A stretch of 64,000 nucleotides of DNA, from NCBI RefSeq assembly GCF_036898095.1, contig NC_090757.1, forward strand, positions 71,551,787 through 71,615,786, read 5' to 3'. A program made the translations under genes and the position numbers. The DNA is from Palaemon carinicauda (Eukaryota; Arthropoda; Malacostraca; Decapoda; Palaemonidae). Positions within the stretch are counted from its first letter, which is position 1. Every line of letters begins with the position of its first letter. This document shows, piece by piece, positions 9,668 to 22,386 of the stretch. The notes below the pieces were generated by a model. That model was not told where the DNA came from. It saw nothing but the letters and a program-made list of their open reading frames with translations, and did no database searches.

Positions 9668-11695
9668 TTAAACAGCAGGTTTCATAACACTACCTGCGGC
9701 TACCACGAAATGCTTAACTTCGTGCACTTGTTTTGCGTAGTGCTTGAAGAAAACGCGTGATGATTTCCAGCCTGTAAAGCTCTTGAGGCTTTCGAAATCC
9801 ATACTCTGGAAGAAGTTCAGAGAAGAAGCGACTTTTCTAGGATCGTGACCTGCGGGTGTACTGTCAGGATCCGCTCTGCGAATGAAGTAGGTGATTTTCG
9901 CTCCTAGTTGTTTCAGTGACAGGTCGCTACCCGATGTTTCTCCTTTGAAGAGTTGTCCTCCACCGAAGCCTGAAGTTCTTCGAAGATAGACCTTAAGACT
10001 CTCCACTGGGCATAGAGAGACATCTTCCTTCAGGGGGCAGAGTCTCCAAGGGCCCCATCTCTTGGTGGGTAGTTCATTCTTAGCGAGAAACGTTGGATCC
10101 GGGAAGAGGGTAAGCTCTCCTGTCTCTGCGAACAGGATATGACCCTCTTCTCTTGATAATGCCACTATTTCACTGACTCGTGCTCCCGAGGCGAGAGCAA
10201 AAAGGAAGATAACTTTTTGAGTCAAGTCTTTCAGAGGGCACGAATCGTTGTCCAGGCTAGAAGCAAAATGGAGCACCTTGTCCAGGGACCAGGAGATAAG
10301 TTTTGGTGGGGGTGCTAGGCGTAGTCTAGCGCATGCCTTTGGCAGTTTATTGAAGATATCACTGGACAGATCAATCTGGAAGGCGTATAGGAGTGGTCTA
10401 GTCAAGGCCGATTTGCAGGTGGAAATCGTGTTGGCCGCTAAGCCTTGTCCATGAAGGTGAATGAAGAAGGACATACAAAAATCAATGGTGATTTCAATAG
10501 GATTTTTTGCCTTGACGAAAGAGACCCACTTTCTCCAGGAAGATTCGTATTGCCGTCTTGTAGATTCAGTCTTGTATTCCTCGAGGAAGTCTAAGCTTTT
10601 CTTCGAGATTCCAAACCTTTTCTTTGCAGCTAAGGAGAGAAAATCATGAGATGAAGGTCCCTGACTTTCAGTGATGAAGCGAAGACAGTCGACTTCTGTA
10701 CTTGTCGAGAGAGAACTGGGCCCGGTAGGGGGATCAGCATGGGCTGCAGCTAGAGGACCAGAGGGTACCAATTGCTCCGGGGCCACTTGGGCCACTAGGG
10801 CCGCTGTCCCTTTGAAGGTTCTCAGTTTGGAGAGGACTTTCAGCAGAAGGTTGGGAGGAGGGAACAGGTATATCCTGGACCATCTGTTCCAATCCAGTGA
10901 CATAGCATCCACTGCTTCTGCCTTGGGGTCCTCGTACGGGGCCACATATCGAGGAAGTTGATTGTTGTCGCTCGTCGCGAAGAGATCGATCTGAAGTTCC
11001 GGGACTTGGTGAGAGATGAGGGAGAATGACCTTGCGTCTAGAGACAATTCCGACTCTATTGGACTTGTCTGTGATAGAGCGTCCGCCGTCACGTTGCGGA
11101 ATCCTTGTAGGTGAACTGCAGACAAGTGCCATTTCTTCTTTTCTGCCAAACGAAAGATCGGAAGAAGTACCTGATTTATCTGGGGCGATCTCGAGCCCTG
11201 GCGATTGAGACATCTGACTACCACCGAGTTGTCCAGAGTCAGACGAATGTGGATCGAGGGAGGCGGGGAGAGTTTCTTCAGGGTGAGAAGAACCGCCATG
11301 GCCTCCAAGATGTTGATGTGAAAAGTCTCGAATAGGGGAGACCATGTTCCTTGAACCTGTCGTTGGTGGGAGTGACCTCCCCAACCCTCAAGTGAAGCGT
11401 CCGTGTGGATGTTGATCGATGGAGGCGGGTGTTGAAGTCTGTTTGGAAGCCGTCTCTTGAGGGCTCTTCGAGCGATGGATGCAAAACGTCTCCAGACTCC
11501 CGCGGCATCCTTTAGCTGTGCGCGAAGCACTGGGTTTGTCACAGAGGCGAACTGTAGAGAGCCGAGAACTTGTTCCTGCTGACATCTTGAGATCCGTTTG
11601 GATTTTAGAAGCCTTCTGACAGACCCTGCTATTTCCTTCCTTTTCTTCAGTGGGATGGAAAGGCGGTGTGACTGAAGATCCCAATGGATTCCCAA
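9668..11695 (-). pseudogene. RT C-terminus, RNase H and YR of B1, fused by deletion
   Basis: This 675-codon frame starts within the RT connection (after a stop at 11705), passes through RNase H (NIHTDASLEGWGG, LEAMAV, LDNS, NVTADALS) and the start of the Dam-like domain (DLFATSDNNQLPRY, YLFPPPNLL). It then runs directly into the tyrosine recombinase. In B2 and B3 these are two frames. Here a 2-base loss at about 10790-10800 (GTGGCCCAAG against GTGGCTCCCAAG in B2) fuses them and removes the end of the methyltransferase. The recombinase keeps Arg in SGARVSE, HDPRK, GWKS and the Tyr of KHYAK. About 20 residues between RRLPNRL and QHPPPS, present in B2 to B4, are missing by an in-frame deletion. 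Confidence 0.85.
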
Positions 11696-11707
11696 CCATT
11701 GGAACTT

Positions 11708-12304
11708 CTAAGCTAGAGAGAGGCGAGATTTCTCGGTGTTTATCTTGAAGCCCAGATGCTCTAGGAACTGGGTGACTTTGTTGCAGGCTCTTACACAATC
11801 TTCGGGCGATGTCGCCCAGACTAACCAGTCGTCTAGGTAGGCCATCACTTGGACGCCCTGAAGATGGAGCTGTTGGACGATTGCGTCTGCCAGCTTGGTG
11901 AAGATCCGTGGAGCCACGTTGAGCCCGAAGGGCATGGCCCTGAAGGCGTAACTTTTCCTTTGGAGTCGAAATCCTAGGTAGGAGGAAGCGTAATGATTCA
12001 TTGGAATGTGCCAGTAGGCATCCGCCAGGTCTATGGAGACCGTGTAGGCCCTTTGAGGCAGAAGGGTCCTTATTTGTTGCAGAGTCAGCATCTTGAACTT
12101 GTTGTTCGCAATGAACTTGTTGAGAGGGGATAAGTCTAGAATGACTCTGAGTTTGTCGGAGTCTTTCTTGGGAACGCAAAATAGTCTCCCTTGGAACCTG
12201 GTTGACTTTACCCTCCTGATCACCTTCTTGTTCAACAGTTCTAGGACATATTCTTCCAGGAGGGGGGTTGACTGTTGGAAGAATTGCTGGAAGGCTGGGG
12301 GTGG
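11708..12304 (-). pseudogene. RT N-terminal half of B1 with nonsense mutations
   Basis: The frame holds LLNKKVIRRVKS, LRVILDLSPLN, SIDLADAYWHIP, MPFGLNVAPRIF and the catalytic AYLDDWLVW. The equivalent of TQPPP in B4 has a stop (CAA to TAA) at about 12304. A second stop lies at about 11705, where the other copies read SPAQKFQWLG. Both are single changes from Gln codons, so the copy decayed after insertion. The frame is +1 relative to gag. Confidence 0.85.
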
Positions 12305-12410
12305 TTAAGTCCAGCTCCAGCCTAGTCCCTTCTTGACGATGCTGTGAGCCCAGGGATCGAAGGTCCAACGATCCTGGAATTGGCGGAGTCTTCCTCCCAC
12401 CAGAAGTACA

Positions 12411-14369
12411 TCATTGCTTCTGGTGTCCCGAGGGTTTGCCACCTCGGCCGCTAGCTCCCCTTCCTCCTCTGCCTCTGGAGGGACGGCGAGAAGAATCTCT
12501 GCTGGAGCCTCTGCTTGAGCCCCTACCTCTGGGACGAAAGGTAGTTGAGTGTTGCTCATACGCAGGGATGAAGTCCGGCGACTGCGACACCACCGGTTGG
12601 GGGACCAACTGAAAGGTCTGTTGTGGCTGCGTAGCCACTTGGGGAGTAGCGGGACCCGGAAACTGCCGTCTCTGTTGACGTTGCTGGGGTTTCGGCTTCG
12701 AAGTCTTCCTCTTAGGCTGAGGGCCATCATCCTGAGAGGACTTCCTCTTTCGTGACATGCCCCACTTATGGAGAAGGTTCCTATTCTCCGTGGCGGCTTT
12801 GTCTACAATCTCTTTCACCAAGGAAGATGGAAAGAGATACTTGCCCCAGATATTGGAGGAAATCAGCCTCCGGGGTTCGTGTTTCACTGTCGCGTTAGCA
12901 AACACGAATTCACGACAGGCTCTGCGAGCCCTAGTGAAGCTATATAGGTCCTTGGTTACAGTCGCCAAGTGTGATTTGGCTAGGACCATATAAAAGTCCG
13001 GGACTCTAGTATCCCCGGCCATAAGTTCTAGCTGTACCTGGTGGGACAGCGACGCGGCAAGTCTCTCCTTCGTATCCTGTTCCCTACGAAGGAGGTGATC
13101 GTTTAGCCTTGGGAGGTCCTCATTAAATTGACGACCGGCTACGTCAGGCTCTAGTTTCCCTACCGTGAAGGTTGACTGGATGTCTTTCCAGTGCCTATCA
13201 TCGAGGGGAAGAGTAATGGGGAAGGGTCTGCACTCCTCCAGTGCAGGGCAAGGTTTCCCTTCCTCCACTGCCTTTATGATCGCTGTGAAGTCCTTTTCGA
13301 TGAAGGGGAATGTCGCAGAATTTGGCGCAACGAAGGTTGGATGCTTCTTACTAAGCACCGGCATCTTGGAGTTAGTGAAACCCTGACTCTTCACCGCCTG
13401 GGCTAACATAGCTTGGGCCTTCGCGAGATCGAACACGATAACTTCCTTCGGTTAGGTCTCCTCCTTTGAGGCTGGTTCGGACCTGAGTCGGACGTAACAG
13501 TCCGGATAAGCCTCGAAATTTGGGAAGAACTCCACTTCTTCCAGCAAGATAGAGCCAACCCTTTTCACTAATGTAAATCTTGCCAGTTGTAATTGACATA
13601 TGCTCGGCGTATCTCCATGGGTTAGCTTCCGAGCAGGTGGGGAGGTTCTTAACCGAAATCCTTTTCGGTTGCTTGAAGCTGACGAGAGTCGTCTGGAATT
13701 GCTCCTGAGTTTCTCGTAGTTTCTTTTCCATGAGGGCTTCAAGCATCTTGAAGACCTCTCGAGTGGCCGATGGAAGAGGGTCCGGGATGGCAGAAGTCGA
13801 AGGAACAGGTTCCTCGGACGGTGCAGGAGTTGCTGGGGGAGCAGGAGCGACCTCGGTCTCCGAATCAGGGTATTCCACCTGATCTTCCTCATAGTCGAGT
13901 TCCTCGCCCATGAGGTTCTTCTCCGTCTCTTCCGACACTTCCGACATAAGTTCCACATTGTCGGAATCAAGATGGCACTCACGCATGGACTGAGCCATGA
14001 CAACGTCAGGTTCCACCACGATCTGGACGGTGGAATCTGATCACGGGGGACCACTGAGTCTTTTGATGCTTTTGGGAAAAGCAAGTCCCTCAAGTCTTCG
14101 TTGGGAAGAAACGGTCCAGTGCCGTTCTTCTGGAAGCCACGCACCCATTTGCATAGCTTCTCCCTAGCGTTGTCCCTTGCCTCCGCAGACGGAAGATCGT
14201 CGAACGCCTCGACCAGAAGACTCTTGCAGACTGTACAATTCTGCGGGTCCCAATACTTCAAGTCGCCTTTCTTGGCGGCGCAGGGGGCGTGGGTCCGGCA
14301 CGCCTTGTGCCCAAAGAAGTCCGGGCGCTTCACCCCGCAGAAGTTGCTTTCACACTTCATATACTCCTC
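12411..14369 (-). pseudogene. Gag of B1, three breaks
   Basis: The N-terminus (14369-14030) is Cys/His-rich: KC-x5-C, H-x2-C-x2-H-x2-C and NC-x2-C. A one-base loss at about 14030, shared with B2, shifts the frame just before EPDVVMAQSM. An extra T at about 13560, specific to B1, shifts it back. A stop at about 13452 follows EET, where B3 and B4 read EETEPKE. The remaining 13436-12411 carries the core (FNEDLPRLNDHLLRREQD, RRACREFVF, KYLFPSSLVKEI) and a basic tail with RGRGSSRGSSRDSSRRPSRG. Function as the Gag-like nucleic-acid-binding protein follows from position, basic tail and family. Confidence 0.8.
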
Positions 14370-16743
14370 CTGTAAAAGAAAGAGATCATGAGTACATGGA
14401 AGGCATAAGAATGACTTACATTACTCTAAAATTAAGATATCTTAATCTAAATTTAAAATTAATTTAATTATAAAGCCTTTTAATGCTTCAGATTAATGAG
14501 CAGGAAAGGAAGTAGATAGACACATACTTGTGAATCCCGCCCAGTCGGTTACCGTAACCTTATCTGTAGACAATTTCTTTTGTGTCCGAAGGTCACCATG
14601 AGGGAAATCCATATGGATGAGCCAAGCTAGGCTTCTAACAGAAATTGCCCGCAGAGTGTAGTAGGGCCTGAGACCACTCAGATCCCTGGGGGAGAAGGGG
14701 TATAGGATAAGCCCCTTATTAAATGTAGGTTCCAGCAATCGACTGCACTAAGACACACAGAGTATGCTGGAATATTGTAATGTGCAAACAAATAGAATAG
14801 CCACAATCTTGGATGGTAAGACAATACCTATATACAAGTGGCCAATCCATCTGGCTGCAGTATATTGACTGTCGGCATGTTGCCGGCAGTCATGGAAGGG
14901 GTGCATGTCCCTTAACGTCTCATGAGGGTGCCGGCAGACCGACGGCACATCGGAGGCCGGTCCTGCAGGGTGGAAGGCATCAAGACAGACACACTGATTA
15001 TCTAAAAGGATAATACCATCGTGGCGACCGCCGGCACAGTGGCGGGTCGTCGGCAGGGGGCGGCAGCTCTGGCAGCCGAAGGCTGACGGCATGGTGAGCC
15101 TTGGATCAAATCATAAGATATATATGTATATTGTCGTATACCTAGATTGCCGGCAATCAATGCCGGCATGTGGGTGGCCGACTCCGGAAGTCGGCTGGCT
15201 GTTACTAGGTAAAACGAAGGGTGGGACGTCGGCGGTAAGCCAACGGAAGGCGGCAGCCTCCGGCACAGGGAAGGCTGACGTCTCAGAGGGGGAAGGTATC
15301 TTATGAAAGAATGTCACCTGAGGTAGTGGCGGTTATCGCCGGCAGTAGAGACGGCAAGGGACCGGCACCAGGATAGAAGGAGAGAAAGGTAAGGAGGGAT
15401 GGAAGGGGTAAGATCCTATACCCCTAAGGCATCCCTCCAGAGAGAGTGCACTCATGATAGGAGTGGATACTCCTAACATCCAGCGGCAGGGAGCCGGCAG
15501 GTGACCAGGTGCCTGGGGTAACCCAAGGGAGGGTTAGAGGGCACTCAAAGAGGGGGGAATCCCCCGCTGGCAACCACCCCCATAGAACGCTATGAAGGGT
15601 ATGTGTACCAGAGCGGCCAGCTCAGCAGGAGAACAACTAGCCTTACCACTCCACCCAAGGGAGGAGTTGTAGGACTAAGGACAGATGTGTGTAGGCAAGC
15701 CTACGCCAAAGGGATAGGTGGGGAGGGAGAAGAATAGGTCTTTCCAAAGAGGAGACTCTGCATGAGAACGGCCACCAACGTAAGGGAGAACGCTCCTTAA
15801 CCTAAGATAGGTAGCCCAGAATGAGAACGGTACGAAAGTACCGTCTCAAACTATAATAAGGCAGAGTCAACCCCCAGAGCTTAACCTAGAGTAGGAGGAC
15901 TAACCCCTAGGCTAGGAAAGCTTGAAAGACACATCGCTAGTTACAGGGAGGAAGGAGTAACCCAACCAGGTGCAACTGAGGAAGGGCAGGGCCTTTCCTA
16001 ATCTCTCACGCACGACCCTAAGGGAGGGTCATTCCCTTAGGGGAGGCAGAGAAGCGATAAATACTCTGGTTGTAGACAAGATTCCCCTATATAGAAGGGA
16101 AAGCAAGACTACCCAGAGGGAATGCCCGTAGTCAGGGGGATTAGGGAGCATATAAGGGTTCCTACATTAGGTTAGGAGGGGATGATACACAATCAACACT
16201 GTCCCTTACATGGTCCCCCGAAGGCGAAAACACTTACATCACAGTAAATAGTATGTTTAATAATGCCACAATCTTCATAACTTAACCTAGGAACCCTGGT
16301 ATATATCATGCATGAAAACAAGCACTAGGCTGTCCAGCCTAGGGGCTAAGCTAGCGATCTAGTATGGGGTCGAACAGCGACCGAGTCTGATGAGCGCTAA
16401 AACACGATATAAATATTTCCTAGCTATGAAGACTAAATAACTAATAATATTAATTAGTTGAAGAACCGGAGGGGGCTGTTCTGGCTAACTAAATAAAGCA
16501 TGCAACATGAACAGCGGCGCCATAAAATGGCGCGTCCGGTATCGGCACAGCTCTGCCCCAAAACACAATATTTTACGAAAAGTAGAAGTTACTTTACGGC
16601 TAGAGCTTATTTAAACAATACTGGGACCTGGTACTCAACTTTCCAGAAGAAGGCTAGGCTGAAGGTAGCGACATAACGGCGATGTAAGCTGATAAAGTAA
16701 GCACTTGGAAAAATCCGACTAAGCAAAGAAGCTACAGGCAAAA
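14370..16743 (-). other. 5' leader of B1, CCGGCA-rich
   Basis: Between the right ITR and gag. It matches the leaders of B2, B3 and B4. The part at 14870-15370 is dense in GCCGGC, CCGGCA and TGCCGG. No reading frame is conserved among the copies. On the minus strand an acceptor-like TTCTTTTACAG ends at 14370, immediately before the gag frame, and a donor-like GTATGT starts at 14527. Confidence 0.6.
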
Positions 16744-17100
16744 GGATGAGGACGGACGTGACGTCATTTAGCAATGGCGCCCGTTTGTTTACGTCTCGAG
16801 TACCAAAAGCAGCCACGGATGAGTGTAACTGTGGAATGGCTCCCCAGTTACTCAACCACCTTTCCATATCGAAGTGTTAACTCTATATGGGGTGCAGATA
16901 GCTATGTGGCGTGTTAATACATGCGTCCCCTGTTGATATACGATATCCTAGAGGGAAACCTTTAGGGTACTCGCACCAGAAGTTAGAATTCTGTGATAAC
17001 CTTTAGTTTAATTCTCTGGGAATATCCACTGTAGTTAAATATACCCAAGGAAGCTACTGAAGGAACCTTCCATCAGGACGTCATGGCTTGAGCCCAAAAA
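16744..17100. repeat. Right ITR of B1
   Basis: Inverted copy of 8251-8635, with TGACGTCA at 16759-16766. It ends in GCTTGAGCCCAAAAA, the right-end form whose complement is found in the ICR. Confidence 0.9.
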
Positions 17101-17139
17101 AAGTATCATATTAACCATTTGGGATTTACTTTATCACAA

Positions 17140-17385
17140 AGGGTTTACTTTTAGTTTGTGATCTGGGAAGGGGGGGCCGAGGGGCTTGGCTCCTGGGCAA
17201 GTCTGTAACATGGGAAAGGGTTGTGACCTAGGAAGCACTAGGTTAGGTTAGGTGGGTTTATTAGGTTCTGTACCCTTTTAAAAATCTCAATAGTGGTAAA
17301 TATTCACGTTTTGTGACCTGGTAAGGAGGGTCCTGGGAGCTTGCCCCGGCTATATGTTGTGACCTGGGAACTACTAGTTTAGTTA
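17140..17385. repeat. Degenerate copy of the GTGACCTGG repeat
   Basis: Starts TTTACTTTTAGTTTGTGA like 18233-18252 and carries single diverged copies of the GTGACCTGGGAAGGGGG motif plus the GTTAGGTTAGGTGGGTTT flank seen again at 18745. It is an unexpanded relative of the 18241-18740 array. Confidence 0.65.
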
Positions 17386-17388
17386 TTA

Positions 17389-17515
17389 TTATAACTTGCT
17401 AAGCTACAACCCTAGTTGGAAAAGCAAGATGCTATAAGCCCGGGGGGGCTCCAACATGGAAAATAGCCCACTGAGGAAGGAAACAGGAAAAATAAAATAT
17501 TTTAAGATCAATAAC
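17389..17515. repeat. Interspersed repeat, probably decapod-wide
   Basis: The motifs GCTAAGCTACAACCCTAG, GATGCTATAAGCCC and GGAAAATAGCCCA are ones I recall as a frequent interspersed repeat in shrimp and crab sequence. This is recognition from memory and not a search. It supports a decapod host. Confidence 0.45.
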
Positions 17516-17574
17516 AACATTACAATAAATATTTCCTATATAAACTATAAAAACGGTTAATATATGATACATAA

Positions 17575-18180
17575 TTTCTAGCGAAACTGGAATTCGCTAT
17601 AAGAAATGGATGAGTGCTGGCTAGTTTGGTATTTTTCTCTATATGTTTAAAAGGGGCTGGGTCATAATAACTTACGTATTGGTCAATTAAAATGTGAAGT
17701 ATGTTTTTCACTCTAAGTCCATTGTTTACATCCGAGACTGAAGGGGACTTACTGTGCATGCTTGGTATCTGTGCATTTACAATGATGTATCTGTCAAGTG
17801 TTTTTTTAAACCAATTAACAGCTTACAAGTACTTCTTCCCAAGATCCCGGATGTGGTTCTACGACAGCCATTTTTTTCCCACCTTCGCCTTCAGTTTCAA
17901 GTTAACCTCCATCGCGCAAAGACGTCTCTAAGAGGGAACTTAAGGGAAGCACATCAATCTCTTTAGAACTTGTGTAATTTCGTTTGTCAGCAATTGATTA
18001 TGATGGAAAAGCTCCCTGTTCAGTGTAAAGCTATTGTTACTCATAAGAAATTGAAAAATAACAGCGAAATAATGCCTCAATGGTCCGATTCCGACTTATT
18101 TTTTTTCGGGATGACCAGCACATTTTCTACTGCAACTTCTGTAAAGATTGCCCAGACAAAAAAAAGACTGTGTCAATCAT
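17575..18180. repeat. Dispersed repeat pieces related to 7.2-8.25 kb
   Basis: 17575-17735 is the inverted partner of 8085-8247. 18112-18165 repeats the CAGCACATTTTCTACTGCAA segment of the small Cys-rich ORF. Between them are frames of 70-76 codons without recognisable domains. It looks like a rearranged relative of the same unknown repeat family. Confidence 0.5.
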
Positions 18181-18240
18181 AAGGTAAGGAATTATTTGTG
18201 ATTCACCTTTTCATAATGTAGGGATTTATTTGATTTACTT

Positions 18241-18740
18241 TTAGTTTGTGACCTGGGAAGGGGGATCCGACTTGTGGTTGTGACCTGGGAAGGGGGTACG
18301 GGGCCTTGCCCCGACCAGGGGTTGCGACCTGGGAAGGGGGATCCGACTTGTGGTTGTGACCTGGGAAGGGGGTACGGGGCCTTGCCCCGACCAGGGGTTG
18401 CGACCTGGGAAGGGGGATCCGACTTGTGGTTGTGACCTGGGAAGGGGGTACGGGGCCTTGCCCCGACCAGGGGTTGCGACCTGGGAAGGGGGATCCAACT
18501 TGTGGTTGTGACCTGGGAAGGGGGTACGGGGCCTTGCCCCGACCAGGGGTTGTGACCTGGGAAGGGGGTCCGGGGCTTGACCCCATCCAGAGGTTGTGAC
18601 CTGGGAAGGGGGTCCTGGAGCTTGCCCCCGGCTAAGTGTTGAGACCTGGGAAGAGGGTCCGGGGGCTTGTTCCAGGCTGGGGGTTGTGACCTGGGAAGGG
18701 GGTCCGGGGGCTTGCCCCGGCTTTGGGTTCTGACCTTGGA
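18241..18740. repeat. 76-bp minisatellite with GTGACCTGG core
   Basis: The unit GTTGCGACCTGGGAAGGGGG and following recurs at 18321, 18397 and 18473, a period of 76 bases. Each unit is itself two diverged half-units that share the DTGACCTGGGAAGGGGG core. The array continues to about 18740 with shorter, more diverged units. The minus-strand frame reads as PRSQ/PFPGH repeats, but the absence of any domain makes coding unlikely. Confidence 0.85.
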
Positions 18741-18834
18741 ACTACTAGGTTAGGTTAGGTGAGTTTGTAAGGTTCTGTACCGTTTTACAAATCTCAAACG
18801 TGTTAAATAATCATGTTTGGCCTATTTTCAGCCA

Positions 18835-19130
18835 CTTACATGAACTATATATTTTCCCAACTGGTTATCTTGTGCTAATTTTGCATTTCTGAACATTATT
18901 ATTGCTGTAAATCACTCGTTTGACATTTCCCCACCCCAAAAAAAAACGGTTTCCCACTGGTGTCCCCCATAATTGTATTTATATAAGGGGATCCAAAAAC
19001 TCATTAGCGGGTGGTTTGCCCCAATAATCAAGGTCAGAAATGTATAGAACACAAGATAACGAGTAGGAAAAATATATGGTTCATGTATTTGGCAAGAAAT
19101 TAAAGTATCATATATTTACCATAAAAACAA
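18835..19130. repeat. Inverted pair of dispersed repeat segments
   Basis: 18835-18960 resembles 7455-7560 in direct orientation. 18970-19130 resembles 7430-7590 inverted. The two arms face each other, forming a loose hairpin next to the minisatellite. Confidence 0.55.
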
Positions 19131-19196
19131 GTGGAAGAGTAACAAAACAAGTGGAAGAGAAATGAGACAGAATAGTGCCCCCGAGTGTACCCTTCA

Positions 19197-20632
<1,436 letters not shown>

Positions 20633-20876
20633 AACCCAAGACAGTGGAAGACCATGGGACAGAGGCTATGGCATTGCCCAAGACTAGAGAACAATGGTTT
20701 GATTTTGGAGTGTCCTCCTCCTAGAAGAACTGCTTACCATAGCTAAAGTCTCTCTTCTACCTTCACTAAGAGGAAAGTGGCCACAGAACAATTACAGTGC
20801 AGTAGTTAACCCCTTTTCTCTTACATATGATGTCTAGTCTTTTTCTATAAATTTATCCTCTTTATTTGCGATGGAA

Positions 20877-21267
20877 ATAAAACGGATTTTGAGCGAAGCG
20901 GAAATCTATTTTTGGGTGAGATAGCCATGACGTCCTGATGGAAGGTTCCTTCAGTACCTTCCTAGGGTATATTTAACTACAGTGGATATTCCCAGAGAAT
21001 TAAACTAAAGGTTATCACAGAATTCTAACTTCTGGTGCGAGTACCCTAAAGGTTTCCCTCTAGGATATCGTATATCAACAGGGGACGCATGTATTAACAC
21101 GCCACATAGCTATCTACACCCCAAATAGAGTTAACACTTCGATATGGAAAGGTGGTTGAGTAACTGAGGAGCCGTTCCACAGTTACTCTCATCCGTGGCT
21201 GCTTTTGGTACTCGAGACGTAAACAAACGGGCGCCATTGCTAAATGACGTCACGTCCGTCCTCATCC
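20877..21267. repeat. Left ITR of B2
   Basis: Nearly identical to 8251-8635 of B1 and inverted to 38712-38884 plus 46231-46414. TGACGTCA is at 21245-21252. Confidence 0.9.
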
Positions 21268-21348
21268 TGAGCTCAGCTTCTGCTAATCTCCATGATACAG
21301 CAGGTCAGGGAGGGGCCTGAAAGGCTGAACTAGAATAGACGGGAGGGT

Positions 21349-21455
21349 CCAGCAGGACGTCATGGCTATCTCACCCAAAAATAGATTTTTCGCTTCGCTC
21401 AAAATCCGTTTTTTGGACTCAAGCCATGACGTCCTGATGGAAGTGTACCAGAGAA
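21349..21455. repeat. Internal complementary region of B2
   Basis: Same head-to-head arrangement of the two end complements as in B1 (8715-8830), with small differences. Confidence 0.85.
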
Positions 21456-22032
21456 TTAAAGTATCGTGGAATTTTTCCCCTTTTTTAATCCAAGTGCCAA
21501 GGGCTTCGAACAGTATTATAGAACATGTCCTTACCAGAGATTCTATGATGAACTAGCTTCCTGCCCCCCCTAGCAGGGAAGTCCTGGTGGACAATAGGAA
21601 CATCTCGAAGCGATCATTGAAGAGCTACTCACCCTGGAGGAGAGATCGATCTGGTCTCGGAGACAGGACAAAGGTTAATATTCGAATAGGAATATTATCA
21701 AGGCATGAGTGAGTATATAACATAATTACTTACAGTGAACCCTCGTTTATCGCGGTAGATAGGTTCCAGACGCGGCCGCGATAGGTGAAAATCCGCGAAG
21801 TAGTGACACCATATTTACCTATTTATTCAACATGTATATTCAGACTTTTAAAACCTTCCCTTGTACGTAGTACTGTTAACAAACTACCCTTTAATGTACA
21901 GAACACTTAATGCATGTACTACAGTACCCTAAACTAAAACAGGCACAAATATTAAAGGCGATTTTATATCATGCGTTTCCTAAACACGCTAAAAAGCACG
22001 ATAAAAAATGGCAACCAATGTTTTGTTTACAT

Positions 22033-22386
22033 TTTTGGGCTCAAGCCATGGCGTCATGATGGAAGGATCCTTTTTGGTAGCTTCCTTGGGTAATCACTAC
22101 TAGGATTTTCCCAGAGAATTAAACCACAGGTTATCACAGAATTCTAACTTCTGGAGCGAGTATCCTAAAGGTTTCCCCTTAAGACATCGTGTAATAACAG
22201 GGGACACGCATGTATAGACGTGCCACATAGCTATCTGCACCCCATATAGAGTTAACGCTTCAATATGGCTGACAGGGAGTGGCTGGGAGCTGAGCCGCAG
22301 CCGATCTAGATGTGGCGATATCGGTACTCGCGATGTAAACAGACGGACGCCATTGCTTTTGATGACGTCACGTCCGTCCCCATTCC
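22033..22386. repeat. Left ITR of B3
   Basis: Begins TTTTTGGGCTCAAGCCATGG. Inverted to 30356-30743, apart from the extra outer bases at the right end. TGACGTCA is at 22363-22370. Confidence 0.92.

Larger units (their letters stand above)
8251..17100 (-). mobile_element. DIRS-like retrotransposon B1 (family B, subfamily I), full length
   Basis: Both ends are present: left ITR 8251-8635 and right ITR 16744-17100 are inverted copies of each other. The ICR at 8715-8830 joins the complement of the left end to the complement of the right end, the hallmark of DIRS elements. On the minus strand the order is 5' leader, gag (14369-12411), RT-RH (12304 downward) and tyrosine recombinase (to 9668). At least two frameshifts and one stop in gag, two stops in RT, a 2-base deletion in the methyltransferase part and an in-frame deletion near RNase H make it defective. 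It is very similar to B2. Confidence 0.92.
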
